Below, piece by piece: positions 21,833 to 33,594 of a DNA stretch of 64,000 nt. Location of the stretch: NCBI RefSeq assembly GCF_050947875.1, contig NC_134570.1:102032122-102096121 (forward strand), read 5' to 3'. The DNA is from Dermacentor variabilis. Lineage: Eukaryota; Arthropoda; Arachnida; Ixodida; Ixodidae. The notes beneath the pieces are model-generated. The model had not been told where the DNA came from, did no database searches, and saw nothing but the letters and a program-made list of their open reading frames with translations. The position numbers and the translations under genes were made by a program. Within the stretch, counting starts at the first letter, position 1. Each line of letters begins with the position of its first letter.

Positions 21833-22764
21833 GTCGAGAACTATTTGGTGCCGACTGCATAGCACTTACTGCTTGTAACTGTAGCACCCATGTACTTGTG
21901 TCCGTCGGCGGCAGAACAAATGTATGCACTAGATCTACATCTACAATACATTTGCTTAGAGCCAGAATGCTATGCTTTCTGAGGCCGAATTTTATTAGAA
22001 CAAAAACTTTCTTGTTTCCCATCACCAACATCATCACATCAAATGCGGAAAGTGAATGAGTTTCTGAAATTGTGCTAAAATAATTACTTATAGTGTGAAA
22101 AAAAAAAGACTCCATTGCACTCATTTTTGTAGAAACTGTGTGCCTTAACATACTTGAGCAAGCTAACTTACTGTATGGCACATTCTTCGAGTGCGTCCTA
22201 CCACAAAACCAACGTATTTTTTCTCCTCGGCCACGAAGTGTGCACGAACATGCAGAAGCCACGTATTGGGTGTGTGATCACTTAGATATTCAAACGTTCA
22301 CTCCCCACGGGGCGTGATCAAATCAATGTATTTTCTTTTTATAGAATATATCTTCTTCTTAGTTGCAGGCAAAGGTTCAGTTTCTGACATAAAATATTTC
22401 TTGCCTTCACCAGCTACGGGACGATCACAAAAATGTTGGCTTTCAAAACAGTAATTTATACGACTCAAATGCCATTCTGTATTTAACTTTTCCTTTAGGT
22501 ACAGAATTGAAGCCGTACAAGCAACATTTTAAGACTTCCTAGCTTGCAGACAGCGTCAGTCCATAGAGTTTTGGGATTATTACGACGACGTGCGTGTTTT
22601 TTTTCAATGGTCATTTCACCGCACGAAGAAGCCTGGCTGCTCCTTAAGTGAATCATGGGGATTTCTCAATGATGTGCACGTCTCGCTGAGAGTCAGCACC
22701 TGCGCACAACGGGAGCACCTTTGATTGAATTCTTTGAAAGCTTCGCTCATGTCTGGTTATTCAT

Positions 22765-22950
22765 CCCGTCGGATTCACACCCAAGAACGCTTCAGCGTGA
22801 GAGATGTCGTCCGGGTACAAATGGATCTCGGGCAAGCGGGCTGCCACCTTTGGCTGTCGCATCTTTCAAATTCAGGTCTTGTTCTCCAAGCACATGATCT
22901 CTATTTCGTGAAGCTACATCGTGGCAATGTCATGGCATTCCTTACATAGT
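22765..22950 (+). promoter_or_regulatory. Conserved upstream block of cuticle gene B
   Basis: Counterpart of 735-930, lying about 400-580 bp before the TATA box. Plus frames here and in unit III share VRVQMDLGQAGC, but flanking starts and stops differ, so translation is doubtful. Confidence 0.35.
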
Positions 22951-23342
22951 GATTTCCCTCTTTGAGCAGTATCTCGCATCTGCCATTTCATTTTTATTAC
23001 TTGAACGCTTACGACGCAAAGAACGATGCTCGGTCACCCTTTCGCGCTCACTGCTGCCTTAATGCTTCCTGTCCGTAAGCTGTAGCGTAGCCTACCATTA
23101 AAGCACGTCGCAATATTTTTTTATTTATCATTTCTTGGAGATTTCTCACTAGTGTCCTTGCCGAATGTTATGCTTCATAACATTTTGGCCAATGTGAACC
23201 ATCTCAGCGTACTCGGGTTTTATTCCTTTAAAAACACGGGCGGAATAACAAAATCATTCCAAACATGTTTTGCTTTTTCCCCTTACGCTGCATTTTTTGT
23301 GTAGTTTCCCATCAGAAGACGCGGTCCAGGAAAAACTTTTCG

Positions 23343-23379
23343 TATAAAAGAACGCGCGAAAAGAGCTTATTTAGCAGTC
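23343..23379 (+). promoter_or_regulatory. Core promoter of cuticle gene B
   Basis: TATAAAAG at 23343-23350 and an Inr-like GCAGT at 23374-23378. The start codon is at 23406. Confidence 0.8.
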
Positions 23380-23405
23380 GGCTCAACACCAGCTCTAAAG
23401 TCACC

Positions 23406-24930
23406 ATGGTGAGAAAGCCTGTTCTCTGGATTTGTGAATAGCCGAGCGCAGCTTGCGAAAATCGTCTAAGTATACTACTGCTGCTCAATAGTTTTTCACG
23501 CCAAAGTGCATAACAGAAATTTACACACGAAAATCCCGCAGTCAATTCGTTGGTTCAATAGCTAGCATGTCTTATAACAAAAATTTAAGCATTTTCCTAG
23601 TTGAGCCGGAACGCTGTTTTAGATTTTCGTGCACGTTAAACATAAGGATATTGGTTGAAAAGCGCGTTAAAGCCTTAAGTCGTTCCAGGCAGAGATTGCC
23701 CATCTCTACCCTGCTTTCTGGAATTATTCAAAATATCCGAAACACCAACCTTAATGTTTATGACCACAATGTTGTTGTCGATTGGGCTAGAGCTTTAGAA
23801 GATACCCTATTCCAAAATCATATGTGCCTTGTACTTTTATTTCGCTTTTTTTTATATCAGAGTATAGAGTACGCATCAAACCTATACTAGAGAACGTTAT
23901 GCAGGGATAAGTAATTCTCACAAAAATATGCCCATGAATTTCCAGATCCGTGCCTGCGTCCTCTTGGCTCTTGCCACCAGCGCTTTCGCTGGCTACGCCG
24001 GTTATGGCCTCGGTTATGGCCATGGCTACGGTCTTGGCTATGGCTACGGTGGTCTCGGATACGGCTATGGTCTCGGCTACGCCGGCTACGCTCCAGCTGT
24101 GCACACTGTCGCTCACGCTGCCCCAGCCGTCGCCACCATCGCCCATGCTCCAGTCGCCACTTACGCTGCTGCTCGAGTTGTTGCCGCTGCTCCATCCGTG
24201 ACGAGGGTCGCTACCACCTACCGCGCACCAGTCGCCACTTACGCCGCTGCTCCAGCTGTTGCCACCTATGCTGCTGCTCCATATGCCGCCTACCACGCCG
24301 CCCCAGCTGTTGCCACTTATGCCGCTGCTCCAGCTGTGACCAAGGTTGCTACCACCTACCAGGCCCCGGCTGTTGCCACTGTGGCTCACGCTCCAGTCGC
24401 CAGCTACGCTGTGGCCGCCCCAGCCGTGGCCACCTACGCTGCCGCCCCTTCTGTTGCCACCACGACCGTCCATCACGCCCCAGCTGCCTACCACGCTGCT
24501 CCAGTCTACAACTACGGTGTCGGAACCCTTGGTTACGGCGCTGGCCACTACGGCTACGGTCACGGTCTGCTCGGCTACGGCTTGAACTACGGCTATGGTC
24601 TTGGCTCTCCCTACCACTATGGTGCCCTTCTCCGCAAGAAGAAGTGTAAGTACATAGTTTAGTTATTGTTTCTAAGCATATTCGTTTTAATGTTGTCCGT
24701 TCTCCTTTACTTCATTGCACCAGAAGGGAGAGCGTTGGTTATTTACACTGGACTTCTATTGTTGGCTCCTATTTTGTGCGTAAACCTGAATATTCATCGT
24801 AGACAATAATGGCACCTGGTGAGAATAAAATAAGAGAAAAGACCGGTAAACCGTGGAACTTCAAAATTTATGTGCTTTATGTCACAGCGATTCATAACTT
24901 GATTTTCTTTTCTTTTTGCTCTTTGTAGAG
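23406..24930 (+). CDS. Cuticular protein gene B, spliced
   Basis: Secreted structural cuticle protein, a paralogue of gene A. The exons are 23406-23408 (ATG only; donor GTGAGA), 23946-24645, and exon 3 from 24929. The protein is about 234 aa. It has the signal peptide MIRACVLLALATSAFA, a Gly-Tyr block, AAPAV repeats and the C-terminal Gly-Tyr block with LLRKKK. It is the shortest of the four because a repeat near the C-terminal end of the AAPAV region is missing. The donor GTAAGT at 24646 would join T to AG at 24929, giving TAG. An in-frame ATG four codons upstream of exon 2 (ATGAATTTCCAG) offers an alternative start only if intron 1 is not used. Coexpression with the other copies is expected from the identical promoter layout. 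Confidence 0.85.
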
Positions 24931-25029
24931 ACCATCCAGCTGCAACTTATCTGAAGAACAAGAAGAGTTGTTATAGTCATCAACTTCACTCGTGCACCTC
25001 CTGCCATAATATATGCAATAAAAAATAAA
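24929..25029 (+). terminator. Exon 3 and polyadenylation signals of cuticle gene B
   Basis: The acceptor TTTGTAG ends at 24928. AATAAA occurs at 25017-25022 and 25024-25029. Confidence 0.7.
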
Positions 25030-25179
25030 GTTCGTCCGCACCATAAGCAAAATCTCACTTGCAATTTCGTTACCTTTCGCTTCCCGACATAAGCGGAAGA
25101 ACAAGTATGCTTGCAAGGCGCACTTTTGCACATGACCTCTGGCTGGGAATGCTGAGCGTGAAGTTCTTTGGCATATTTT

Positions 25180-26160
25180 TTTGGCAGCACAACTACCTGG
25201 CACCACCATAGCATTTAAGTATTTTTTTTTACTTTGCGCCCCAACTGTTTGAGGCAGCATGCTGCTGCTGCTATGTCGAAGTACTTCCGCCATCGCGGTT
25301 AGGAACTGGCAAATAAAAAATTTCTATTTTTTCCTTTCATTCACAAGCCGCTGATCTTGTATCCGACTGCTTTCGACGGTGCCGTGTTATCAAGCGTCAA
25401 CTACTGTAGATTCGTTCCTGTAATCATCGACCATGACCTTTTCTTCGTCTAAACATGTGACGATGTGTAAGGAAAAATTCTCCGTTTCGTTCGTCTTCTT
25501 AAATAGGTGTAAAGACTGAAATGGATTCGTCTGAGCGATCTCTGCTTCACATGTGTCCAGCGCTGTTTGTTAATTTATTTATTTCGTTATTTCACAATAG
25601 CCCTAAAGGCCCTCTAGTGTGGGTATTACATAGGGTAAAGTTTACATCGGTGAAGCAACGAACAGTGCTTAAATGTAAATACAATACAAAAGCAAAACTG
25701 GGTTAAAATTATTTACAGCGCATCAACGTATCACCACTGAAGAAGCGAAAAATAAAAAAAATAAAAATAGTTATCGGCACAGCAACTTCGAATGATTCGC
25801 ACAAACTATGACAACGTCACTGAATCTTTGGTTATCACATGTGATATAGCTCACCAGTACTTAAGGAGGTGGGACCTTTCTGCCTACGCAACCTAGAAAG
25901 TCACCAAGCCGAAGCGTTTTGGCTATGCCTAATTGTACCACACGGCACGTAATATAAGCAAAGAATCGCGGAAGAAGCCGTCTATCCTATTGAAGCATAC
26001 CGTTTCCTTGAACCTCCTAGTATATGCGTGCAATTGGTTCCCGGCACTCTGTGACATGCGCTCAGACTGCGTTTGCTCATGGGCTATCGCTCGCTAGAAC
26101 AATTATTTCCTGCTTGTCTTGCCCCAGCTAAGGTTTCAGACACACCAGCATGTTTGTTCT
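25180..26160. other. Unit II downstream flank, no gene
   Basis: This flank is conserved in units III (about 39985-40935) and IV (about 55150-55780), but no ORF is maintained among them. It is probably non-coding duplicated DNA. Confidence 0.5.
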
Positions 26161-26161
26161 C

Positions 26162-26405
26162 ACCTGCCTCAGTGCCTTAGTGGCTATGGTGTGGTTCTGG
26201 CAAGCGCCAGGCCGCGAGATCGAATCCGGGCCGCCGTGGCCGCACTGAGGTGAAGGTGAAATACGCAGACGCCCATGTCCCGCGCATTGAGGCCACGTTT
26301 AAGATACCCTGGGCGCCCAACTTTATCCGAATTGCCCCACCACGGCGTGCCTCATAATCAAATCGCCGTTTTGGCACCTAAAACCCTAACATAAAAATTA
26401 AATTC
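26162..26405 (+). mobile_element. Ruka-like SINE, unit II
   Basis: A tRNA-like head (CCTCAGTGCCTTAGTGGCTA, then GATCGAATCCGGGCC as B box) is followed by a GGTGAAATACGCAGACGCCC body and a CACGGCGTGCCTCATAATCA tail. It ends in the TTTTGGCACCTAAAACCCTA family terminus. It is shared with units III and IV, so it was inserted before those duplications. Confidence 0.85.
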
Positions 26406-26670
26406 ATTCGTTGTTCTCAAGACCATTACTGCAACTCTACTATTTGCCTCAGCGAGAAATAAAAATACACTAATGTGGTATGCGGCCACTAGCGCTATCA
26501 AACCTCTCTGAAGCCTATGCTTCTACTGTGCATGTTTACACGGATTGCGGGACGTGCTATGTTGCTTACACGCTGCATCTGCTGTCCGAGCTTGGTAGAT
26601 TCGTGGAAATTAAAAACTCGACCGCGAGACAAAGTCAATAGATTAGGTGGCTACCACCATAAAGAAATGA

Positions 26671-26702
26671 GAATGGCACAGCCAATACTGGCTGTGCCAT
26701 TC
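26671..26702. repeat. Perfect 14-bp hairpin at minisatellite start
   Basis: GAATGGCACAGCCA - ATAC - TGGCTGTGCCATTC. The right arm is the first bases of the 63-bp repeat, the left arm its inverse. This suggests a fold-back at the array edge. Confidence 0.85.
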
Positions 26703-26960
26703 TGATTGCTTGCCAAATGATGGCCTAAGGTTAACAGCATGTTCCCAGTCTTGGCTGTGCCATTCTGATTGCTTGCCCAATGATGGCCCAAGGTTAACAG
26801 CGTGGTTGAAATATTGGCTGTGCCATTCTGATTGCTTGCCCAATGATCGCCTAAGGTTAGTAGCGTGCTTCCAAGATTGGCTGTGCCATTCTTATTGTTT
26901 GCCCAATGATGGCCTATGATAAACAGCGTGAACCGAATATTAGCTGTACCACTGTGATAG
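26691..26960 (+). repeat. 63-bp minisatellite, unit II
   Basis: GCTGTGCCATTCTGATTGCT recurs with starts at 26691, 26754, 26817, 26880 and 26943, an exact 63-bp period. Because 63 is divisible by three, a minus-strand frame stays open across it, which is not evidence of a gene. Confidence 0.9.
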
Positions 26961-27227
26961 AGATCCAAGGCTGGCCCAGTTTGCACATGCAACAAAGAAT
27001 ATTAGCACGGCCATTCAAAAAGGCGGAAAATATTGGACCGGCATTCGCGTGGAGAGAGAAAGACAGGGAGGTTAACCAGAGTTAAAGCCTCCGGTTTGCT
27101 ACCCTGCACTAGCGGAAGGGAAAGGGGAAGTAAAGACGGGAAGAAAAGCGTGACAAAAATAAAGCACGAGACAAAATATGAAAACGGAGGCGAATGGGGT
27201 CTTTATAGTCTTTCTAACAGGCGACTG

Positions 27228-30200
27228 TCACATAGAAAGGTCAGCAAAGCCTTGACCGACTTTCGCTGCGACGGCCAGTTCATGTCGGCATTCCAAACCG
27301 GACTGTTCTGAAAGTGGCCTGTCGTCAAGGCGTGCCAACGCGGTCGCTAGTGACAGCCGGTGCGCGCTGTATTGAGGACAGTGGCAAAGTACGTGTTCCA
27401 TAGTTTTCTCGCCACCGCAGTGACTGCAAGCCGCGCTGCCGTCCATTCCGACTCGGAAGGCAAAAGATCTTCTGTAGGCGACACCAAGCCGCAGTCAGTA
27501 AAGTACTGATGTTTTGAGTCGAGAGAGTTCAGATGGGGGTCGAATTAGAAGGGATAGGTCCAGTCGGTGTAGACGTGTATGCTTCAAGCTTGGTGTGTTC
27601 CATAAGGTTTTGATGGCTTCATTTGCAAACACACGAATTTTCATTGCAGCGTCTGTTCTTGAGAATGGAATGGAGTCTTGCGAGCCATCCTCATGTGCAG
27701 ATTGTGCTGCTGCGTCGGCATGTTCATTGTCCATTATGCCACAGTGGCTTGGAATCCACTTTAACGTGATGTCGTGTCCTTGCTCGGCGAGGTGGTAAAA
27801 CAGCAGTGTGATTTCTAGAACTAGTTGTTCGTGGGGTCCTCGGCGCAAGGCAGAAACCAAACTATGAAGAGCAGCCTTGGAATCAGTGAACACGCTCCAT
27901 TTCTTGGGTAGTTCTTCAGAAATTACACGAAGTGCTCAACGAATAGCCGCAAGCTCCGCGCCAGTCGACGTGGCCTGGTGAGATAGTCGGATTTTTATGG
28001 TGGAAGGTTTTGCAGGAAAGGTCACCGATCCTGCAGACCCATTCACCGTGGTTGAAGCGTCAGTATATAGATGATGATGCTCGTTGTACGTCTCGAAAAG
28101 CAAAAGCAGTGAAAGCTGCTTGAGTGCTGGAGACGAGAGTTGGGCTTTTGTTCGTATTCCTGTTACCATTAGTCGAACCTTTGCTTGAGCCAAGCACCAT
28201 GGTGGAAACGGAGCTTTTGCTGGAGCCGTATAACCTTATGGAAGGTATATACGATAGGGCAGTACTGTTTCACCAAAGGAAGCACGTGGCCGATCCTCCC
28301 GCAGTGAGGCTAGATGATGGGCAGGGGCTCGATCAAGGTGTCTTATGTGTGCTCTGAGCGCTTCCATTACTATATGGGTCTTGGCTGGGAAATCGTGTGC
28401 AATGGCAATTGTTTCAGCCGTTGACGAGCACCGCGGCAATCCAATACAGACTATAAATGCCTGGGCCTGGACGGTTTCGAGTGTACGGACATTACTTCTG
28501 CAGGTGTTTGTCCCCACAGGCAAGCTGTATCGCAAGTACCCAAGATAGAGTGTCCTGTACGGTTGCATCAATGCATGTACTGAAGTACCCCAGACTTTAC
28601 CTCCAAGAAACTTAAACACATTAGAGATATCCGTCAGACGCTTGTTTAGGTAGGCCATATGAAGACTCTAGCAGAGGTCGCGATCATTGATTGCGCCAAA
28701 GAATCGGTGCGTCCGGACCTAACGTATACTTTGACCGTCGATAGAGACATCGTATGATCTCATTGGCTTTCAGCTAAACGCGACCAATGCGCATTTTTCT
28801 GGCCAGATCTTGAGGCCTTGTTCGTTTAAGTACGCCGATGTTGACGTGGCAGCTTTTTGAAGCCTGGCGCGTACTTCCGGCCGTGTCACACCAGATGACC
28901 AGACGCAGATGTCGTCGGCATACATTGATATTTTAACTGTGTTCGGAAGTCGTTCCGCGAGACCAATGAGTACAAGGTTGAAAAGCATGGGACTCAAGAC
29001 ACCGCCTTGTGGAACTCCTAGGTGCGTATAATATTGCGAGGTTGGGCCAGCTTCAGTGTTAAGAAATAGAGACCGCCTATGTAAATAACTGCATCTCCAA
29101 CGATATAATGGACCGCCTAGGCCCACCGATTCCAATGCTTCAATTATGGTGTAAGGAAGAACCTTGTCGTAGGCTCCCTTTGTATCTAAGAACATTGCTA
29201 CATATAACCTCTTACACGTCTTTTGGTGTTGAACACAGGTTACCAGATCGGTAACGTTGTCGATAAAACATCGGTGACGTCGAAAACCAGCCATGGCGTC
29301 CGGGTAGATTTCGTAATGTTCAAGGTACAACTCAAGTCTGCCTAGGATCATGCGCTCCAGTACCTTCCTAACGCAACGTGCCATCGCAATTGGTCTTTGT
29401 GATGTAATCTCTAAGGGAGACTTGCCAGGCTTAAGAAGCGGTACCAGGTGGCTGATCTTCCAATCTTGAGGAAGTTTGACTTCCCGCCAGGACTTGTTAT
29501 AAATATTAAGGAGCACACTTCGTGTCCGTTCAACAAGGTGACATTGCATACGGTAAGATATGCCATCTGGACCAGGCGACGACAACCGTTTACATAGGGC
29601 GAGCGCCGCGTCAATCTCTTGCGTCGTGAAAGGCAGATTCATGCGTGAATCTCGTGAATCTGGAATACAGTTCAATGTAAGCGAACCTGTGCGAGTTGGC
29701 TGGCCCGCAATCATAGCACAGAACTCTTCCGCCACATCAGTGCCTTGTCGGCACTGGAATAGTGCTAGGGCCTTAAACGGGAAACGCTGTTCCGGAACTG
29801 AACGTAGACCTCGCACAGTTCTCCATATCTGAGATAGCGGTTTGCGGTGATGTAGCGACGCACAAAATTTCGACCACCGCTGAGCCTCTAGTTTATCCAT
29901 GCGGCGTTGTATCTTCTTTTGCATTCGCCGGGCTGTTCTTAGATTCTGAATTGACTTAGTGCGTCGATATCTTCTTTCAGCACGACGGCGAATCACCCGA
30001 AGCCGCTCCAATTCCAGGTCGAATTCAGTATACCTTGGAGAACACGTGAGTGTGCGCGTTTTCTTGATAGCTTGTTGAAGTCCACAAGAGAGGCCTTTGT
30101 GACAAGCGTCCTCAATGTGGGATTTAAAGACAGTCCAATCTATTCTTCGAATCGTGTTGTACGCATACGTGTTAGACATTCCCTTGATCTTGAGGTTAGT

Positions 30201-30872
30201 GGGGATGTGGTCACTTCCATGCGTTTCAGTGTCCAAAAACCACTTAACATGTGTGGTGAGGCCGTGGGAGACGAAAGTCAGATCGAGGCAGCTGCTCTAC
30301 GTTATTCCCCGTAAAAATGTTGGACTCGCGTCATTCATCAGATAGAGACCATTGTTGGAAACAAATGAAGCTAGTCGTCGTCCCGTCGCTCTAACCTTTG
30401 AGCTGCCCCGAATGGTATGGTGTGCGTTGAAGTCGCCGGTGTTAATCTATGGACCAGGTTGTGTTTTTAAGATGTCGTCTAGTCCTTTGGTGTCAAATCG
30501 ACTTGATGGAGACAGATACACGCCCAAGAGTGCAAAGGTGACTTTCCTTTTTTTAACAGTCATGCACACATACTGATTGTCTTCATGAGCTAGCACCGGT
30601 TGGACGACGTAAGTGAGTCCACGGAGAATAAATACTATGACCTTGCTACTTTTGATGTCGCTCGATCAGAATATTGTCTCGTAGCCGGATAGTCTTATTG
30701 GATGGGATAATCTTGGTTCACAGATGCCAATGATTGAAAATCGCTTAGTGAGAACCAATTGACGAAAATCCGCGTTGCGAGATCTTAGACCTCTCGCGTT
30801 CCACTGAAGGATCGACGCTTCTCTGACCTCCTTACGAAATGACTGGTGTTTGTCAGTCATGCCTTCACCCAA
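27228..30872 (-). pseudogene. LINE copy 1 ORF2: endonuclease-RT-RNase H (decayed)
   Basis: It starts with the APE endonuclease motif LQWNARGLRSR (30.8 kb). A stop follows YETIF at about 30663. The longest intact part (30236-28770, 488 codons) spans the endonuclease end SDHIP and the RT motifs RPIAMARCVRKVLERM, FLDTKGAYDKV, GVPQGGVLSPMLFN and YADDICVW. It ends at a TGA after ALVAFS. RNase H follows in other frames: LYTDAST (28.06 kb), TDSKAALHSL (27.87 kb) and WIPSHCGIMDNEHAD (27.74 kb). A C-terminal CSHCGGEKTMEHVLCHCP zinc-like motif lies at about 27.4 kb. At least five lesions are present. Confidence 0.8.
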
Positions 30873-31320
30873 GGCTTGCTAGGACGGGGCTCAGCGCGTC
30901 GAGCACTTGCAGCCCCTCTTCTAGCAGATGGATTGTCAATGCTTGTAAGCATGGCCCTGATGACATTCATGATAGATCGCAGCACCGGAATCATTTGGCA
31001 GTCGACTGTTGAAGCCGCACCAACAGAAGTGGGCTTGAATGGGAGCATCAAGTGTGAAGGCTCTTTAGAAGACTGAGAGCTTGCAAGCGCCGGCCACTCT
31101 TCCACGGGGCAGCCTTTTCCGTATGAGGCCTCCTTGTGTTCTCGGGCATTCTATTTGAAGATGGCGGCGTTGGCGCAAGCGGTGCACGAACTGCACCCTG
31201 TCTTGAGCGTTTGCGCCGATGACGACGTCGACGCCGGATCTTTTCTGAGGCTTCTCTATGGGTTGAGTTATCCTTGACCATTTGCTTCAGAATCGAATTC
31301 TTTTTGATTCTTGGGCATTT

Positions 31321-32328
31321 TTAAGATGTTGCTTCATGGTTGCCTTCACAGTTGCCACACCTAAAGTTTGTTGCAGGGAAGGCATCTACCATGAGTGACT
31401 CCGCGCACCGGGGCCACATTGTCGAGTTTGCGCAGGCGCCCTTAACATGCCCGATTTTGAAGCACTTGTGGCATTGAAGCGGCTTTGGGACAAACAGCCG
31501 TACAACATGTCGGAAGTGACCGACCTTTATGTGCGAAGGGATGAACTTCCCTTTGAACACAATCTTCACACAACGGCTGTTGCCGAGTCGGCATACGTGC
31601 GTGATGACCACCCCTTCGTATGCCGGATTGGTCAGAAATGGCAGGTCCGAGTTCGAAAATGCCAAATCAACATCGTAGATCACACCTGCAGTGCAGGCCC
31701 CATCCATAGGTATAACCGGTCGTCCTGTTATGTTGCCGAAATCTGTTATCTCTCGTAGCATCTCCAGCGTGGTTGCATGGGCTGTGTCGACAGCTAGAAC
31801 ATTCTTTCGAGCGTTCAGTCGGATTTCCTTGATTTCGTTTGGCGCCTTTCCCTCAAGAAAAAACATAGAGAGCTTGCCTGCTCAATACTCGAAGGTTGAC
31901 GGAAGAATCCACTGGCATGAAGATGATGGTGTGCGGCCAGCGTTCACTGCCTGCCTTCATGGTTGACGTACTCGCTGGTGACGACGCCTTGATAAGCCTC
32001 CTTTTAGCCCTTCGGCGCCTCACCGACACGAAGCTGTCATCGGATGAGTCGTCGCCAGTGATTGAGTAGACCTCTGTGTCTTCACTGGTGCCTCGTTTAC
32101 TTGAGGAACTTGTCAATGTAGTGCTCTGGCCAGACGGGCCGTTAATAGGCTCTGCATCCATGGCCACAGGAGTAGAAGTCTCTCTTGAGCGTTCACAGGT
32201 GGTGAACCAGGTGCCTTGACTTTTAGGAGAGCTTGCGGTTGCAGATTTCTGGCAGCACGAGCCTGTGGAACGTTCCGCGTCCGTCGCCTCAAGCCAGGAC
32301 GCGGAAAGTGCCCCAGAGACTGATGCAA
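31321..32328 (-). pseudogene. LINE copy 1 ORF1 (gag-like, zinc knuckles)
   Basis: An acidic/serine-rich N-terminal part (DDSSDDSFVSVRRRRAKRR, 32.03 kb) is followed, after a frame change near 31.86 kb, by a structured region and two CCHC-type knuckles. These are CHKCFKIGHVKGAC near 31.45 kb and CGNCEGNH near 31.34 kb. ORF1 binds the LINE RNA. Start codon uncertain (32167 or 32328). Confidence 0.75.
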
Positions 32329-32504
32329 ATTTGACGAAAACTGGCTAGCTGGGACAAGTGCGGTCTAGCACTGAGTAACTTCGTCGTCGTCTTCGCGTGG
32401 ATTTGGCAACATGGGTTACTAAGTTAGCTTTCTTGGAACAACACAGGGCTTCAAGTAAGAATATGTGTTAAGCTTAAGTGCCGCTTAAAAATGTCATTAC
32501 GAAC

Positions 32505-32672
32505 TTAAACTATGTAATTTTGGATGCCGAAACCACAATGTGATTATGAGGCGCGTCGTAGAGGGGTGGTCGAGGGGGATTTTTACTAATTACCTGTGGT
32601 TTTTCCATGTTAACTCCGTGCATGGTACACGGCCGTTCTTGAATTTCGCCTTCACCGAAATGCACGCCCTAA
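32505..32672 (-). mobile_element. Partial Ruka-like SINE, minus strand (unit II)
   Basis: On the minus strand it has the 3' portion of the SINE: TTTCGGTGAAGGCGAAATTC, then the CTACGACGCGCCTCATAATC tail. The tRNA head is missing. The same insertion occurs at 42095-42262, so it predates the duplication. Confidence 0.7.
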
Positions 32673-33594
32673 AGAGATAAGCCAATGCAAAATGTAGCGA
32701 GCAGGGAAATTCGCATAACGGGCAAACTAGACGCTGCTTTATTGATCGTGCATGGGAACATTAGCTTTGCAAACAACGGTATTGCGCATTTGCCTGCGTA
32801 TTGTATATTTTGCACATATGCTTCGCGGCTTCGGAGGATAAGGATTCTGAGGAGATTCGAGAATTTCAGTGCCACAGAGCCGCTGGAACCATTTGATATT
32901 TCATCGATATGGAGTCCACATGTATTAGGGAAACTTTTGTGTGTTTGCTTGTTTGTTTAGCATGCATGGAATGTTGCGGTGACATAACCGCCATGCTCCT
33001 TTTCCAATAGATTTGCTTGTTCGTGCATATGTAGTAAGCTCCTTATATGAATGTCCCTGACAGAAAGAAAAATTTGTTTAAAGTTTGTGCTTGTCCGTGT
33101 CAAATACTCTCGTCTTTGCCTATTTTGGCACGGCGCATTTCGTCTTTCTTTCGGCCTAATTATGGGTCCTTCTGCCCCCACTTGCCTCTCCCCCATGCAC
33201 CTATTCGAGCCTGGTCAATGCTATCAATCAATCTCTCAGACAGCTACAAGCTGCTGTGTCGAATGGACTGCTCTCGCAGGCAAGGGGGAATGCGGTGGCG
33301 TCACTATTGTCTTCCTTGTCTCCCTCCGTCGCTGCTGCCTAAACAACGTGGTCGGCCTAGGTCCAGCGGAGGAAAGGGTGGCGTTCACGCCGTTTTCTTC
33401 ATTCACCCTTTCCTTTCACCCTTTCCTTGCATGCATAGCGAGCACCGACTGGGTGCAACACCACCTGAGTGCTTGCAGTTTTGTCCGTTCTTGTCAGCGC
33501 AAAAATGCTCGCTTGCGGTCGTCATTCCAAATGAAAAGCCTATATCTTAAAATACGCAGCAAAGTGGCGACGAATTTTTGTGAGCGTTAGAATG

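Larger units (their letters stand above)
27054..32391 (-). mobile_element. Near full-length I-group LINE (copy 1) with target-site duplication
   Basis: TTCGCGTGGA flanks the element on both sides (27044-27053 and 32392-32401). The homologous place in unit III (about 41985-41997) is uninterrupted, an empty site. On the minus strand the order is a 5' end with GACGACGACGAAGTT, ORF1 with zinc knuckles, ORF2 (endonuclease, RT, RNase H) and a 3' UTR ending in the pyrimidine-rich stretch complementary to 27054-27075. Many stops and frameshifts show it is inactive. Confidence 0.85.

Noticed and set aside
26691..26960. CRISPR array
   Set aside because: Repeats are contiguous with no unique spacers, and the genome is eukaryotic.
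26651..26995. 114-codon minus-strand ORF with HHWASNQNGTA repeats
   Set aside because: It is a by-product of the 63-bp minisatellite period being a multiple of three.
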